A DNA stretch of 64,000 nt, taken from NCBI RefSeq assembly GCF_026151205.1, contig NC_087082.1:9246901-9310900 (forward strand). Reading direction: 5' to 3'. Shown one piece after another: positions 24,189 through 35,704 of the stretch. The notes below the pieces were generated by a model, which was given only the letters and a program-made list of their open reading frames with translations, did no database searches and was not told the DNA's origin. Every line of letters starts with the position of its first letter. Positions within the stretch are counted from its first letter, which is position 1. Made by a program: the position numbers and the translations under genes. The DNA comes from Bolinopsis microptera. Taxonomy: Eukaryota; Ctenophora; Tentaculata; Lobata; Bolinopsidae.

Positions 24189-27094
24189 TTCAACTTTGAC
24201 ATCCTAGTGTAGCAAATAACAGAGACTGGTAGGCAGGCGTGTCGTTGTCACTGCGTAGAACATGACCTAGCATTGTCCACCGTGCCTTTTCCACTCTCTC
24301 GGAAAGGGGCCTGGTCTGGGTACGAGCGTAGAGGGCCTTGTTAGATATTGAGCTAGGCCAATAGATATGTAGGATGCGCTTGAGGTGCTTCCTCTGAACA
24401 ACATCTACAGACTCTAGAACATGCTGAGGTACGGCCCAGCAGCAGCAGTTGTACAGGAGCACTGATACTACTAGTGAGTCGTAGAGTTTGATCTTTCTCT
24501 TCTCAGTTATCTGACTCCTTTGGTTGACGATGTCAACCCATCGAGATCGTTGCTCTGCGAAGCAGAGCAACGATCGACGATCGACGATGCGAAGCAAGAA
24601 TGCTAGTTCGCGCGGCGCGTCGAAGCGGCGAAGTCCTCCAACTGACTCCTCTCTGATCCCTGGCACCACAGCTTGTCAAATGACCAGAAGGCGGTGTTAG
24701 CTTTATTGTTTATTTATTCTATTTGTAACATCCTGCTCTGATCCAAGTTTAGTTCCAAGAAGCGTCTCGTTTCTCCACTCCTCTTTTCCTCTTAGCTCAT
24801 TATCCCACTCGTCAAGGAATGCACTGTAAAAATCACGTACAAACCAAACCATAAAATAGTAGACAGCCAGTCATTCACATATTACCTTAAATGGGGGGGG
24901 GGGGGGGGTGGGGGTTCAACTTTGACATCCTAGTGTAGCAAATAACAGAGACTGGTAGGCAGGCGTGTCGTTGTCACTGCGTAGAACATGACCTAGCATT
25001 GTCCACCGTGCCTTTTCCACTCTCTCGGAAAGGGGCCTGGTCTGGGTACGAGCGTAGAGGGCCTTGTTAGATATTGAGCTAGGCCAATAGATATGTAGGA
25101 TGCGCTTGAGGTGCTTCCTCTGAACAACATCTACAGACTCTAGAACATGCTGAGGTACGGCCCAGCAGCAGCAGTTGTACAGGAGCACTGATACTACTAG
25201 TGAGTCGTAGAGTTTGATCTTTCTCTTCTCAGTTATCTGACTCCTTTGGTTGACGATGTCAACCCATCGAGATCGTTGCTCTGCGAAGCAGAGCAACGAT
25301 CGACGATCGACGATGCGAAGCAAGAATGCTAGTTCGCGCGGCGCGTCGAAGCGGCGAAGTCCTCCAACTGACTCCTTTCTGATATATCCCTGGCACCACA
25401 GCTTGTCAAATGACCAGAAGGCGGTGTTAGCTTTATTGTTTATTTATTCTATTTGTAACATCCTGCTCTGATCCAAGTTTAGTTCCAAGAAGCGTCTCGT
25501 TTCTCCACTCCTCTTTTCCTCTTAGCTCATTATCCCACTCGTCAAGGAATGCACTGTAAAAATCACGTACAAACCAAACCATAAAATAGTAGACAGCCAG
25601 TCATTCACATATTACCTTAAATGGGGGGGGGGGGGGGGGGGGGTTCAACTTTGACATCCTAGTGTAGCAAATAACAGAGACTGGTAGGCAGGCGTGTCGT
25701 TGTCACTGCGTAGAACATGACCTAGCATTGTCCACCGTGCCTTTTCCACTCTCTCGGAAAGGGGCCTGGTCTGGGTACGAGCGTAGAGGGCCTTGTTAGA
25801 TATTGAGCTAGGCCAATAGATATGTAGGATGCGCTTGAGGTGCTTCCTCTGAACAACATCTACAGACTCTAGAACATGCTGAGGTACGGCCCAGCAGCAG
25901 CAGTTGTACAGGAGCACTGATACTACTAGTGAGTCGTAGAGTTTGATCTTTCTCTTCTCAGTTATCTGACTCCTTTGGTTGACGATGTCAACCCATCGAG
26001 ATCGTTGCTCTGCGAAGCAGAGCAACGATCGACGATCGACGATGCGAAGCAAGAATGCTAGTTCGCGCGGCGCGTCGAAGCGGCGAAGTCCTCCAACTGA
26101 CTCCTCTCTGATCCCTGGCACCACAGCTTGTCAAATGACCAGAAGGCGGTGTTAGCTTTATTGTTTATTTATTCTATTTGTAACATCCTGCTCTGATCCA
26201 AGTTTAGTTCCAAGAAGCGTCTCGTTTCTCCACTCCTCTTTTCCTCTTAGCTCATTATCCCACTCGTCAAGGAATGCACTGTAAAAATCACGTACAAACC
26301 AAACCATAAAATAGTAGACAGCCAGTCATTCACATATTACCTTAAATGGGGGGGGGGGGGGGGGTGGGGGTTCAACTTTGACATCCTAGTGTAGCAAATA
26401 ACAGAGACTGGTAGGCAGGCGTGTCGTTGTCACTGCGTAGAACATGACCTAGCATTGTCCACCGTGCCTTTTCCACTCTCTCGGAAAGGGGCCTGGTCTG
26501 GGTACGAGCGTAGAGGGCCTTGTTAGATATTGAGCTAGGCCAATAGATATGTAGGATGCGCTTGAGGTGCTTCCTCTGAACAACATCTACAGACTCTAGA
26601 ACATGCTGAGGTACGGCCCAGCAGCAGCAGTTGTACAGGAGCACTGATACTACTAGTGAGTCGTAGAGTTTGATCTTTCTCTTCTCAGTTATCTGACTCC
26701 TTTGGTTGACGATGTCAACCCATCGAGATCGTTGCTCTGCGAAGCAGAGCAACGATCGACGATCGACGATGCGAAGCAAGAATGCTAGTTCGCGCGGCGC
26801 GTCGAAGCGGCGAAGTCCTCCAACTGACTCCTTTCTGATATATCCCTGGCACCACAGCTTGTCAAATGACCAGAAGGCGGTGTTAGCTTTATTGTTTATT
26901 TATTCTATTTGTAACATCCTGCTCTGATCCAAGTTTAGTTCCAAGAAGCGTCTCGTTTCTCCACTCCTCTTTTCCTCTTAGCTCATTATCCCACTCGTCA
27001 AGGAATGCACTGTAAAAATCACGTACAAACCAAACCATAAAATAGTAGACAGCCAGTCATTCACATATTACCTTAAATGGGGGGGGGGGGGGGG
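23479..27094 (-). repeat. five-unit tandem array of about 727-bp LINE-derived units separated by poly(G)
   Basis: Units 2-5 run 24189-24914, 24915-25643, 25644-26370 and 26371-27094; unit 1 is the 5' part of the LINE copy at 23.2-24.2 kb. Every unit ends ACCTTAAAT plus G(16-21), and units 2-5 start TTCAACTTTGACATCC. Units 2 and 4 share TCTCTGATCCC and an uninterrupted G tract. Units 3 and 5 share TTTCTGATATATCCC and are each preceded by a G tract interrupted by a single T. The array is therefore a doubled dimer. Each unit carries a truncated minus-strand RT C-terminal frame. Copy number may differ in reality because poly(G) is hard to assemble. Confidence 0.9.
23823..23853. repeat. perfect hairpin, 14-bp stem with GAA loop (recurs in every array unit)
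   Basis: GATCGTTGCTCTGC and its exact complement flank a GAA loop; the tip is GCGAAGC, a DNA heptamer known to form an unusually stable mini-hairpin. Identical copies occur in array units 2-5 (near 24545, 25271, 26000 and 26727). Confidence 0.85.
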
Positions 27095-27148
27095 TTCAAC
27101 TTCATATGATTCCGCTAGTGTAATTTTGACTCAATAGCTAATTGTGTT

Positions 27149-27577
27149 GACCATTGTTAATGATTTGGCCCGGCGCGCGCTACTTTGTAGCTCGTGCCAT
27201 CGGGCCAACATTTCGAGAAGAAAGCGGCGCGCGCTACTTCGAAGAAATTTAGACGAGTAATATCCGTCAACTGTTTTGACAGCAATAAGATAACATTATT
27301 TTCTATCTTGTGAGAAAATATGGGTTAAAATAAACGAGTGTGTTGCTCTATCCAGAGCCCGAGCGCTTACAGTGGCGCGCGCCCGCCTCCCGGCGGTAGA
27401 AAGGCGCGAAAGCACATGATTGGTAGGTGAAACGAGCGTGCTAAATCACTTAACGGATGTTACTCGTCGAAATCTCTTCGAAGTAGCGCGCGCCGCTTTC
27501 TTCTCGAAATGTTGGCCCGATGGCAAGTGCTACGAAGTGGCGCGCGCCGGGCCTGATCATTAACATGACAATGGTCA
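27149..27577. mobile_element. foldback element with about 125-bp GC-rich terminal inverted repeats
   Basis: The left arm starts TTGACCATTGTTAATGATTT and runs through GGCGCGCGCTACTT and ATCGGGCCAACATTTCGAGA to GACGAGTAATATCCGTCAA. The right arm is its reverse complement with modest drift, ending ACAATGGTCAA at 27577. About 170 bases of unrelated sequence lie between. No target duplication is clear. Confidence 0.75.
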
Positions 27578-27700
27578 AATATAAATCACTCGATCGTCGA
27601 CACGTTTAAAATGAAATCACGATCAACGATGAGGGTCACGACGTGAAACAATTAAAACCAATTCCTGAATCGACGTATTTTTTGTATCGTACCCCACGGT

Positions 27701-27827
27701 TTGACCATTGTTAATGATTTGGCCCGGCGCGCTACTTCGTTGCACTTGCCATCGGGCCATTTAACATTTCGAAAAGAAAGCGGCGCGCGCTACTTCGACG
27801 AAATTTAGACGAGTAACATCCGTCAAC
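27701..27827 (+). repeat. solo arm of the same foldback element
   Basis: This repeats the left arm of the 27.15-kb element (TTGACCATTGTTAATGATTT ... GAGTAACATCCGTCAA) with a few changes and no opposite arm nearby. A further partial arm (TTTCGAGAAGAAAGCGG ... ATCCGTCAA) lies at 28540-28600. Confidence 0.7.
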
Positions 27828-27849
27828 CCAACGGTTGTTTCACCAAGGT

Positions 27850-28157
27850 ACAATATTGTAGCGCGATGCATTGTAGCGCGATGCACTACTGGGTCGCGCG
27901 CGCGCATCCAATAATGCTTCTCGCAACCACAGATGCAGATCGGCGAGATGCGAAGGATTGACATCGTCAATCAACGCGATGCACTACTGGGCCGCGCATC
28001 CAATAATGCTTCTTGCAACCACTTATGCAGATCGGCGAGATGCGAAGGATTGACATCGTCAGTTAACGCGATGCACTACTGGGTCGCGCATCCAATAAAG
28101 CTTCTCGCAACCACTTATGCAGATCGGCGAGATGCGAAGGATTGACATCGTCAATCA
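27850..28157. repeat. GC-rich tandem repeat, three units of 92-98 bp
   Basis: Units begin CGCGATGCACTACTGGG at 27877, 27975 and 28067. Each contains CATCCAATAA.GCTTCT, CAACCAC...ATGCAGATCGG, CGAGATGCGAAGGATTGAC and the palindrome TTGACATCGTCAA. They share modules with the 10.4-kb cluster and with the array hairpin segment. Open frames here merely read through the repeat. Confidence 0.85.
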
Positions 28158-28384
28158 AGGTACGATACTATACATACTTACACATAACAGGGGAGCGCGT
28201 ACGCGGCGGGTCATACAACGTATGTTCCATATATTAGGATCGTATATATTAGGACTTATATTTTTTCCATATATCAGGACCGTCGACGAGTCCAACTCGG
28301 CGCGCGTTTTGGTAGGTTATAAACTAACAAGTCTTACGTACGGTCGATGGCGCAATGCCTACTATTTTTAAGAACAAAATACGT

Positions 28385-28545
28385 TTTTTGCAATTTTACC
28401 CGGGAAAACTTTTAAACGGGTCGCCCAAATTTTAAGAAAATTCTTGTGAAAAGGCCCTTTTGGTATGAAATCGATCAAAATCGGTGTATTTTTGGACGCT
28501 CATGATTCCGAATCACCCCCCATGACGTAGAGGGGAAATATTTCG
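28385..28545 (-). repeat. dispersed repeat copy (family shared with 30.9 kb)
   Basis: Read on the minus strand, this carries CTACGTCATGGGGGGTGATT, then TCGG, AGCGTCCAAAAA.ACAC, CTTTTCACAAGAATTT and TTGGGCGA. The same phrases occur in order at 30915-31050 on the plus strand, where the six-G run has become a 17-G tract. Confidence 0.7.
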
Positions 28546-28599
28546 AGAAGAAAGCGGCGCGCGCTACTTCGAAGAAATTTAGACGAGTAACATCCGTCA

Positions 28600-29683
28600 A
28601 TAATTTCATTCTATATACTATCATAGACAATATAGTTAGTTTTCGTTTTGAGTGTTGACTTTTACTTTTAGTTTTCGGTAAGTATAATCCTGTTTCACCA
28701 ACAATTAAGACAGTTTATGATAATAACAAAGAGAATTAATAATTTAACAAATAAATCATCGACAATATAAATACTTGGAATATTGTAAAATCATGTGTCT
28801 TTTGTTGGATCAAAGAAATTTAAAAATAAAACTATATCGCATTCGTAATTGAACCATTAGTAGTATTTCGCAATTTGCCAATTTCCTATTTGGTAAGCTG
28901 ATGAGCTGATCATGTTTCACTGATCATCTGCAGCAACTGTACCGCAGAAAACATTGTACTAAATTTTGAGTAGCAAAAACTTTATCTTACACTTTAGTGT
29001 GATCTAAATTCTAACTCTTAATCTGGCACGTTTACTTTTATTGCGCTTACACACTTTACAAGTGTAGAACTCGTAAATCATATCATATCAATCTTCTGTA
29101 TTCTGAGAACAATCATTAAACATGGATCAGCATCAACAATAATTATACTCATAATGTTAATTATGATACAGATTTAAAGTCATTCAGAGCTGTTATCTTT
29201 AAATAGCATTCATCGCAATACTCACCTTCATCTTTTACTAGTTTATTATTAATAACAAATTGTTCTGACCTATATAATTTAGATGAATATATAAAAAACT
29301 CTATTTACAGGCCAGGACACATTTTCATGCTAGTGCACTACTGTTATTTTCTTGAAAATTAATTCAATCACGAATTGTTCTTTTACTTTCTCTCACTCTG
29401 TAACAGAATGTTCAATTAATTCGGAATCAAAGAGAAATCAACTGCGACATATCAGAGTAAGAACGGATCTTGAGCATCGAATTTTTCAGGGAATATTCTT
29501 GAATATTGTTTCTCAGAATAATTCATCTATTCTTGAGCGGTTGGTTCAGAGCAGAGAGAATCAGAAACCGATTTTACATCCGCGTTTGTAAAGTACTGAA
29601 AATGAAGCAAATATTAATCTGAGAATACATCATTTCTTAGAGAATTCAGGGAAACTGTCATACAGAACAACGAGAAACAAATA
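28600..29683. other. non-genic AT-rich stretch downstream of the trihelix gene
   Basis: Presumed 3' flank of the minus-strand gene at 29.7-33.2 kb. No exon or repeat recognised; the frame at 29352-29591 has no family resemblance. Confidence 0.4.
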
Positions 29684-32600
29684 TTAATTCGAATTTTTTG
29701 AATTAAAACTTACACTGATAAGATTAGAAAAGAGTCCCTCCATGGTTTTGAAGTGCTCCTTTTCTAGGTCGAATCTCTTCTCCTGCATCTCCATCCACCA
29801 CCTCATCTTCAGATCCTCCTGACCCTGCACACGTGTATTAATTGTTAGATACAGGATAGATGTAGGATGCTTTTTTAATAGTACAACTTTCAAGCGAACT
29901 AAAAGTTTTGATGAGTGGTTTAACCGTCAAATTATTCGCATCAATCACACTGGTTTTGCTTTCATAAAGATCACAAACTAATGGAGCAATATTTTGACAA
30001 TGCTCGTTGCTCAAAACTCAAAAGTTGGTAAATTTAACATTAAACACAATTAGAATGGAAAACTTTACCTGAGACATTTTAATGTTCTTGTTCAGTTCCG
30101 ATACATTGTTAATTATTTGAGCGATACTTCCAAGCATCACCAGCTTCTCGTCTGATTCACTGACTGCTACTTTTCGTCTCTTGCTCGCTGCAATGGTGTT
30201 CGGTTACTATTGCGATACAATTCAAAGAGTTTATGCTAATGTATAATTATCACCTAGCTGAGATCACTGAAATGAGTTTAGATTTCTTCTATATCCTACT
30301 AGGCTACTACTACCAGACCAACTCTACTCATCGTGACTATTGAATTTCGGGATTCCGCTACCAGTTACCACACATTCAAAATACAACAGCCCGATAATCG
30401 ACGACTTAAAACAATGGTTTTGTACTCAGTGATCTACAGTCTACACTTTCATATAAATTCCTCACCAGGTAACTCCTCACTAAAAGTGGGCGTGGTCACT
30501 TGACTAGTGGGTGTGGTCACGTGACTAGTTGCTTCGTCCGGTTCAGTGGTGGACGGAGTGAGGGGTGAGGTAGGGTTACTGAGATCTGCTTTGATGCTTC
30601 TCGGGGGTTGTGCCGGTCTGAAGTAGTAGTGGGGTTTTATTGAACCATTCTACAGAAATGTTTGGCTCTTACTAATTCGCTTGCCCAACAATTATCACGT
30701 GACTTTGATTTTTATAGTTTTGCAGCTGAACAATACTGTTTTACATAAAACCTAATCCCAACCCTAACCCTAAACCTAACTCCGAAGCTATCCATAACCC
30801 TAACCACAACCCTAACTCTAACCCGAGCCCTAAACGATCAAATTCGTGTTTTACTAGCCTGTCATGTGACCAAAATGTTTTTTTCCCCCATAACTCTCCA
30901 GGGAAGCATTTTTACCCTACGTCATGGGGGGAGGGGGGGGGGGGGGGGGTGATTCGGAGTTAGCGTCCAAAAACACACGGAACTAGATTAGATTCATACC
31001 TTCAGAGACTTTTCACAAGAATTTAAAAAAAATTGGGCGAGCGATTTAGTGGGAGCGGAAATGTTTGGATCTTTCGGGACAATTTTAAAAGTGAAAGCGG
31101 TTGCTGCGGAAGTAACTGTGAAGGGACTGCCGACTCAAAATAGAAATAACGCGCGCCATGGTTTTTATTTACCGTACTTCAACGATAGATTTCAGATCCT
31201 TACAAAATTCTATAGAATTCCTTATCCAAAAATTCATTCCCACGAATTATTTTCTTCCGAAAATCTATTTTTATGGCCTAATCAAGACTTTAAAGAATAA
31301 ACATACCCGGTAGTGGAAGGAGAAGTTATGAGAGACTTGATGAGTTCCTCGAATCCAGCTTGATCTGACTCTTTCAGGAACTGTTGTTGGTCGGCAACTT
31401 TACCGGTAAGACTCGACAACATCCTCTTTATCAACATGTTGTGCTCACCCATCATGTCTTCTAGCTTCTCTGAAGGTAACTTCAGCCCAGGTCCTCCCAC
31501 CTAGAAAATTAGAGAGTTAGGTTCTTCAACTCGTAGAGAATTGGTATTATCAAAAAATGTACTTCAAATTTCCACAGTAAGTAAAAGCCTTAAAACCTAA
31601 ATGGTCACCCTTGTCGCGTAAACGATGGACTGTGACCGAATGTCTACCGACGAGTGATCACCAGTTATGACAAATTTTTGAGGGAAATTTTGATCTTTTA
31701 AATACATGTTATTAATGCATGTTATTTTTCCAGGATTTCCTTTTATTTAATCGTAGTGGACTAAGTTCGATTACAGGTCCTATTTTTAGGTCCACTGCAT
31801 TTCCAAAAAATCACGCTCTCCAAGACTAATTGTTTTAACAATTTAACAAATCTGAATAAAAATCTTACCTTAGAAAATGCGGTGTCTACGTATTTGGGAA
31901 TGGGTTTTGGTAAGATCTGTATCATTCCGGAGTGACCTGAGATGTTTAAAGATCAGTTAGAAGTGAATAGTGATGATTATTATTTAGTGATTCAAAGTTG
32001 ACAGAGAAATTGCTAACACCTCTCGCAATCACACACGTACTCACACGGCCCGAAAATAAAATTGCTATACATAGCCTTCTTATCTTAGCTCACATTTTAT
32101 AATAAAATCTGAGTAAAATAAAGGGCGGTCGTTTCAATTAGCAGTATAGATATCTATAGATGATCTTAGTAGTATAGATGATCTTTCGAACCTATTAACT
32201 TTTCAAATCATCCAAATTAAAACTTCTCCAATTCCATACATATCGACGAAAGCAAAACTTACTGAGCCTATCGATATCGTTAGCGAAAGTAAGAGGGTAG
32301 AGGGAAGTGATCGGGGAGTTGGTGTAGTTGGAGGTAGATGAGGGAGGAGAGTTGTGATCTAGTTCTTGTTTCTTAATCCAGTTCTTACCCAACACAGCCT
32401 GGAATAGTTATTAGAGGGGTTAAGGACAACTTTCGTAAATTTGAACTTTGAGACAATTTTGGTGCCGCGGTAATTAGGTTCCAAGCCCGTACTGGCACTG
32501 CCGCCACCCAATCACTAACTTGGCAGTAGAGCATAAACAGTGGTGAACTTCAGTTCTTGTTCTGGGATTGGTTCTCAAAACTAAATTTCAAATACGTACG

Positions 32601-33203
32601 TCTAATTGTCTGTAAAAAGGGCACTCCTTCTCAGCTTCAGGTCCCGATAAGCCAAACTTCTTGGCTCTGTTGTAGCGGATTTTGAGCGTGTGGATACGGG
32701 TCTTGCATTGTTCTCCGGTTCGGTTGAATCCTTTACGATACTGCGGGGAGAGTTGATTTGAAGCTTTTACCTAAAGAAGATGTTTTATATAAGTATTTAG
32801 AGAAAATATTGAATCTAAATCAGAATTGCGCAATATTTATGATTTGAATTTAGTTGACGATACACAACACATCTAATCGGAGCTAGGTTTAAAAACATCT
32901 TTTCGAAATGTTGAGTAAGAATATCTAGTGCAAAAATCTAGATCCTTGATCAACCTAGGAAATCTGATTTTAAGGTTAAACAAATCACCTGGGCCGAGGT
33001 GCGATTTACCGGGCCCAGTAAATCAAAGTTCTCAGATCTATCGCAAATAAAAAGCCCCCTACCTTCATGATCTCAGCAACTTGTTCCCATACAGGCCTGT
33101 TCCTTGCCATGAGAGTGAGCTGGGTCTGTATATGCTCCTGCTGCCAGATATCCAACAGTGCCTGGGTCTCCGGGTAAGTCCACGATTTACACGACATACT
33201 CAT
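29684..33203 (-). CDS. Myb/SANT-like (trihelix) DNA-binding protein, eight exons, complete
   Basis: Predicted nuclear transcription regulator of the Myb_DNA-bind_4/MSANTD type. Exons on the minus strand: 33203-33063, 32740-32600, 32398-32263, 31936-31869, 31500-31307, 30617-30466, 30187-30069, and 29824 to about 29714 (or to the stop at 29684). All junctions have GT-AG sites and phases 0, 0, 1, 0, 2, 1, 0 that join without a break. The ATG at 33203 (MSMSCKSWTYPETQALL) begins the domain. Exons 1-2 carry the trihelix pattern: SWTYPETQALLDIW, MARNRPVWEQVAEIMK, then FNRTGEQCKTRIHTLK and CPFYRQLD. Exon 6 is Pro/Thr/Ser-rich, exon 7 has a basic SKRRK nuclear-localisation-like motif, and the last exon is a charged helix (MRWWMEMQEKRFDLEKEH), probably for oligomerisation. 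Total length is about 355 residues. At the 3' end, NLIS|GTAAGT may be a donor or may be read through to ...NSN stop. Confidence 0.85.
30750..30836. repeat. degenerate interstitial telomere-like CCCTAA repeats
   Basis: About ten units of CCCTAA or CCCAACCCTAACCCTAA-like variants lie in the intron between exons 5 and 6 of the trihelix gene. The best run is ACCCTAACCCTAAACCTAA. They are too degenerate to be a recent telomere insertion. Confidence 0.7.
30905..31060 (+). repeat. dispersed repeat with 17-G tract, inside trihelix intron
   Basis: The plus-strand partner of the repeat at 28385-28545. The G tract is 30933-30949, preceded by six G and an A. It lies in the same intron as the telomere-like stretch. 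Confidence 0.7.
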
Positions 33204-35280
33204 CTGGGATCTGGTTACTGCTGCTGCAGGGTTTTTTTAAATAATCTGATAACAATAATAACGATAATCTGATTTCAGGTTTGAGAAAAACGGGAACTTG
33301 TAATTGGGCATCTCTAAGAGATTTGATGACTCAATATTACGGCACAAAATGATAAACGCAACCTATAAATTCTTGCTGTGACATGCGAAAGAGAGAGAGA
33401 GAGAGCAATAAAGATAAGATAAGCGATAAGAGACACCACCATCCCAACACCACGAATAGCAACTCAAATAACAATCCGGATCACAGATAAGCACTAAGGA
33501 TCATAACTTTGAGGGGCAAAGCTTTTAGTCTTATCAATAAACGTGATTCAAAGAAATGACAATATGTCACAGTAACCCCTGATATAGCCAGTACCTCAAC
33601 AGCGTACCCGATCAGCAAAGACTTCAACCCCAAACTTCAAATTATCACAAAATCTTTAATCTTCTGAGCCCATTTGTGAGCTACGACAAGCCACTTATTT
33701 ATCAGTTGAGTGTCAACCTTTTAATCTAAAACTATTCCGGGGAGGTATGGGACGCTAAGTGATGGAAACTTAATCATTTTGCACTATTCCTGATTCCATT
33801 TGTTTGGCAGGTGCTGGTCCGAAATAAAGTAACACTATATTCTTATTTATTGACTGCAAACTGGTTTTTAGTACCAATTCAGATGTTGGTTTGAACGGAC
33901 GAGAAATTTAAAATACTTCCATCGGACAGAAAGGATGAACACAGATGAAGAATCGACTATAAAATTCTTCAGATATTGAGTGGATATATAAGTAACCTAC
34001 CTAATTTTATGTTACCTTAATGTTATTGCCAGCTTTATATATTCCGCACCAGGAAATAGAATCTTAATTGTCTAAAATTTAGACAGCAGTCCATTAATGC
34101 AGAGTAATCACAGCTCAAAACACGATACAAGTCAGTTCTCCGGACACCAGATAAGTTCTGAAGGATTGTTTCCAATTTTTGCAATTTCACTGTTAAAATA
34201 AAATTTGTAATCTTGAAAACTGAAGCAAGGTCAAAGGATATTAGGAAGCATAAATTCAAAGTTAGTCGCTGACTGAGGCCATGGTTAGATTCATATGAAC
34301 AATGGTAGAAGTAGAACAAGGAAATTAAACCTGATAAACATTTACATGTTATCAAGACAAAAATGAAGTTAATGCGATTGCGTTAATTCAAAATTAGGAT
34401 TAAAAATATACATAATCAAATCATGAACATTTTAAATACGGTCTACCAATCGCGAATATCTACGAAGCTAATACAAACCAATAAAGGCAAGTTTTGTGCA
34501 ATTACGAAAAGTTTCCCGAATTTTGACTCATTTTTAGACAAATTGGCTTTCATTAACCGGTTCCTGTATGAATTAAGATAGCTGATTCATATGACAGGCC
34601 AGTTTGCACGTCTGATAAGCAGTAAAGGAGCTCAATAACAACTCTGGTTGACTCAACGCACATTATACAGACGGAGTCCCATCGCTCAGTGTCTTACAGC
34701 TTGTGTTTTTGAAACAAATTCCACCCACAGAGAAATGAGTAAACATGCACGTTAAATACAAATTTGTTGAAAACTTCTCTCACGGTCCTGTAAACCGTAA
34801 ACACACCTGCTAAACCACGTGACACTACCAATCAAATACCCGGACCTGATCCCAATCCGGCAAATCACTGAGCTGCGTTTGGAGCACGTGACACAAACCA
34901 ATCATTCAGCGCTGCACGTGGGCAGTTGTGGACCTTGTTAGTGGCTGACTGTTGAGTTTAAACACATTTTGGATAAAATAGACAGGTTTTTCTAGCTCTC
35001 CTCACTGCGTGAGAATACAGGTTGTGTTATGTGGATGAAATGGGAGGGAATAACAAGCAAAAAATTGGATCTGATTAGAACGCAGAGAGTGTTACGAACA
35101 CCTTATATCACTAGCTTATCAATATCAACTGAGCTTACTAGTTACTAAACATATCTTATATCTAATAAATTATATGCTATCAAGTTGACTCTATGTTTTC
35201 AATTTAATAGGTTTTGCTAAGTTTTCCAGCAATTGAAAATCAGTAAAAAGGTATAAAAGTGATTCAAGGTTAATAACATT
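33204..35280. other. upstream region of the trihelix gene, no exon recognised
   Basis: It contains a short AG microsatellite (33391-33404) and the CACGTG/CCAAT patch near 34.8 kb. The frame at 34035-34355 shows no protein-like pattern. Confidence 0.4.
34810..34930. promoter_or_regulatory. promoter-like cluster of CACGTG and CCAAT motifs
   Basis: Three CACGTG cores (34817, 34884 and 34914 approximately) alternate with ACCAATCA phrases (about 34829 and 34897) within 120 bases, in a locally GC-richer stretch. It lies 1.6 kb upstream of the trihelix ATG on the minus strand, so it may be that gene's promoter if a 5' UTR intron exists. Confidence 0.35.
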
Positions 35281-35285
35281 AGGTT

Positions 35286-35702
35286 ACCTTAGTTCCCAAA
35301 AATTTGTGTGCTATTATATTGAGCACAATTTATTTGAGCCCGAAAAAGTTGGGCAAAAAATTTGAACTCATTTGGGCGACCAAAAATTTGGGCACAAACT
35401 CTTCGAAAAATGAACGAGTTTCCACTAAAAATCGTTCATTTTTAGTGAAATCTGTCATTTCACTTGGTTAAGCCATGAATGACAGATTAGAAAACTAAAA
35501 TTTCAAATATTATTTCACTTGGATATGAAGAAAAAGCCATCTTTCTATAGATCTCAGGGCCACAGGCTAAATGCCAAAAGTTTGGTTAGCAAAAAATTTA
35601 GCAGACGGAAAAGATTTATGCAATTTATTTGGTCTGCAAAAAATTTGGGCGAGAGGCCCGCTCAAATTTTTTGTCGCCCAAATTTTTGGGAATTAAGATA
35701 TA
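35286..35702. mobile_element. MITE-like element with TTCCCAAAAATTTG inverted ends
   Basis: The left end CTTAGTTCCCAAAAATTTGT and the right end, inverted CTTAATTCCCAAAAATTTGG, match over about 20 bases. Internal repeats of TTGGGC/GCCCAAA and an internal palindrome (ACTAAAAATCGTTCATTTTTAG near 35430-35452) add structure. There is no coding capacity. Confidence 0.65.
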
Positions 35703-35704
35703 TG

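Noticed and set aside
24190-26779. Four separate 135-159 codon genes
   Set aside because: They are repeated, truncated RT C-termini within one tandem array, and the longer frames start at a GTG codon.
27877-28157. CRISPR-like array of regularly spaced repeats
   Set aside because: Units are 92-98 bp, entirely conserved with no unique spacers, in a eukaryotic genome; it is a tandem repeat.
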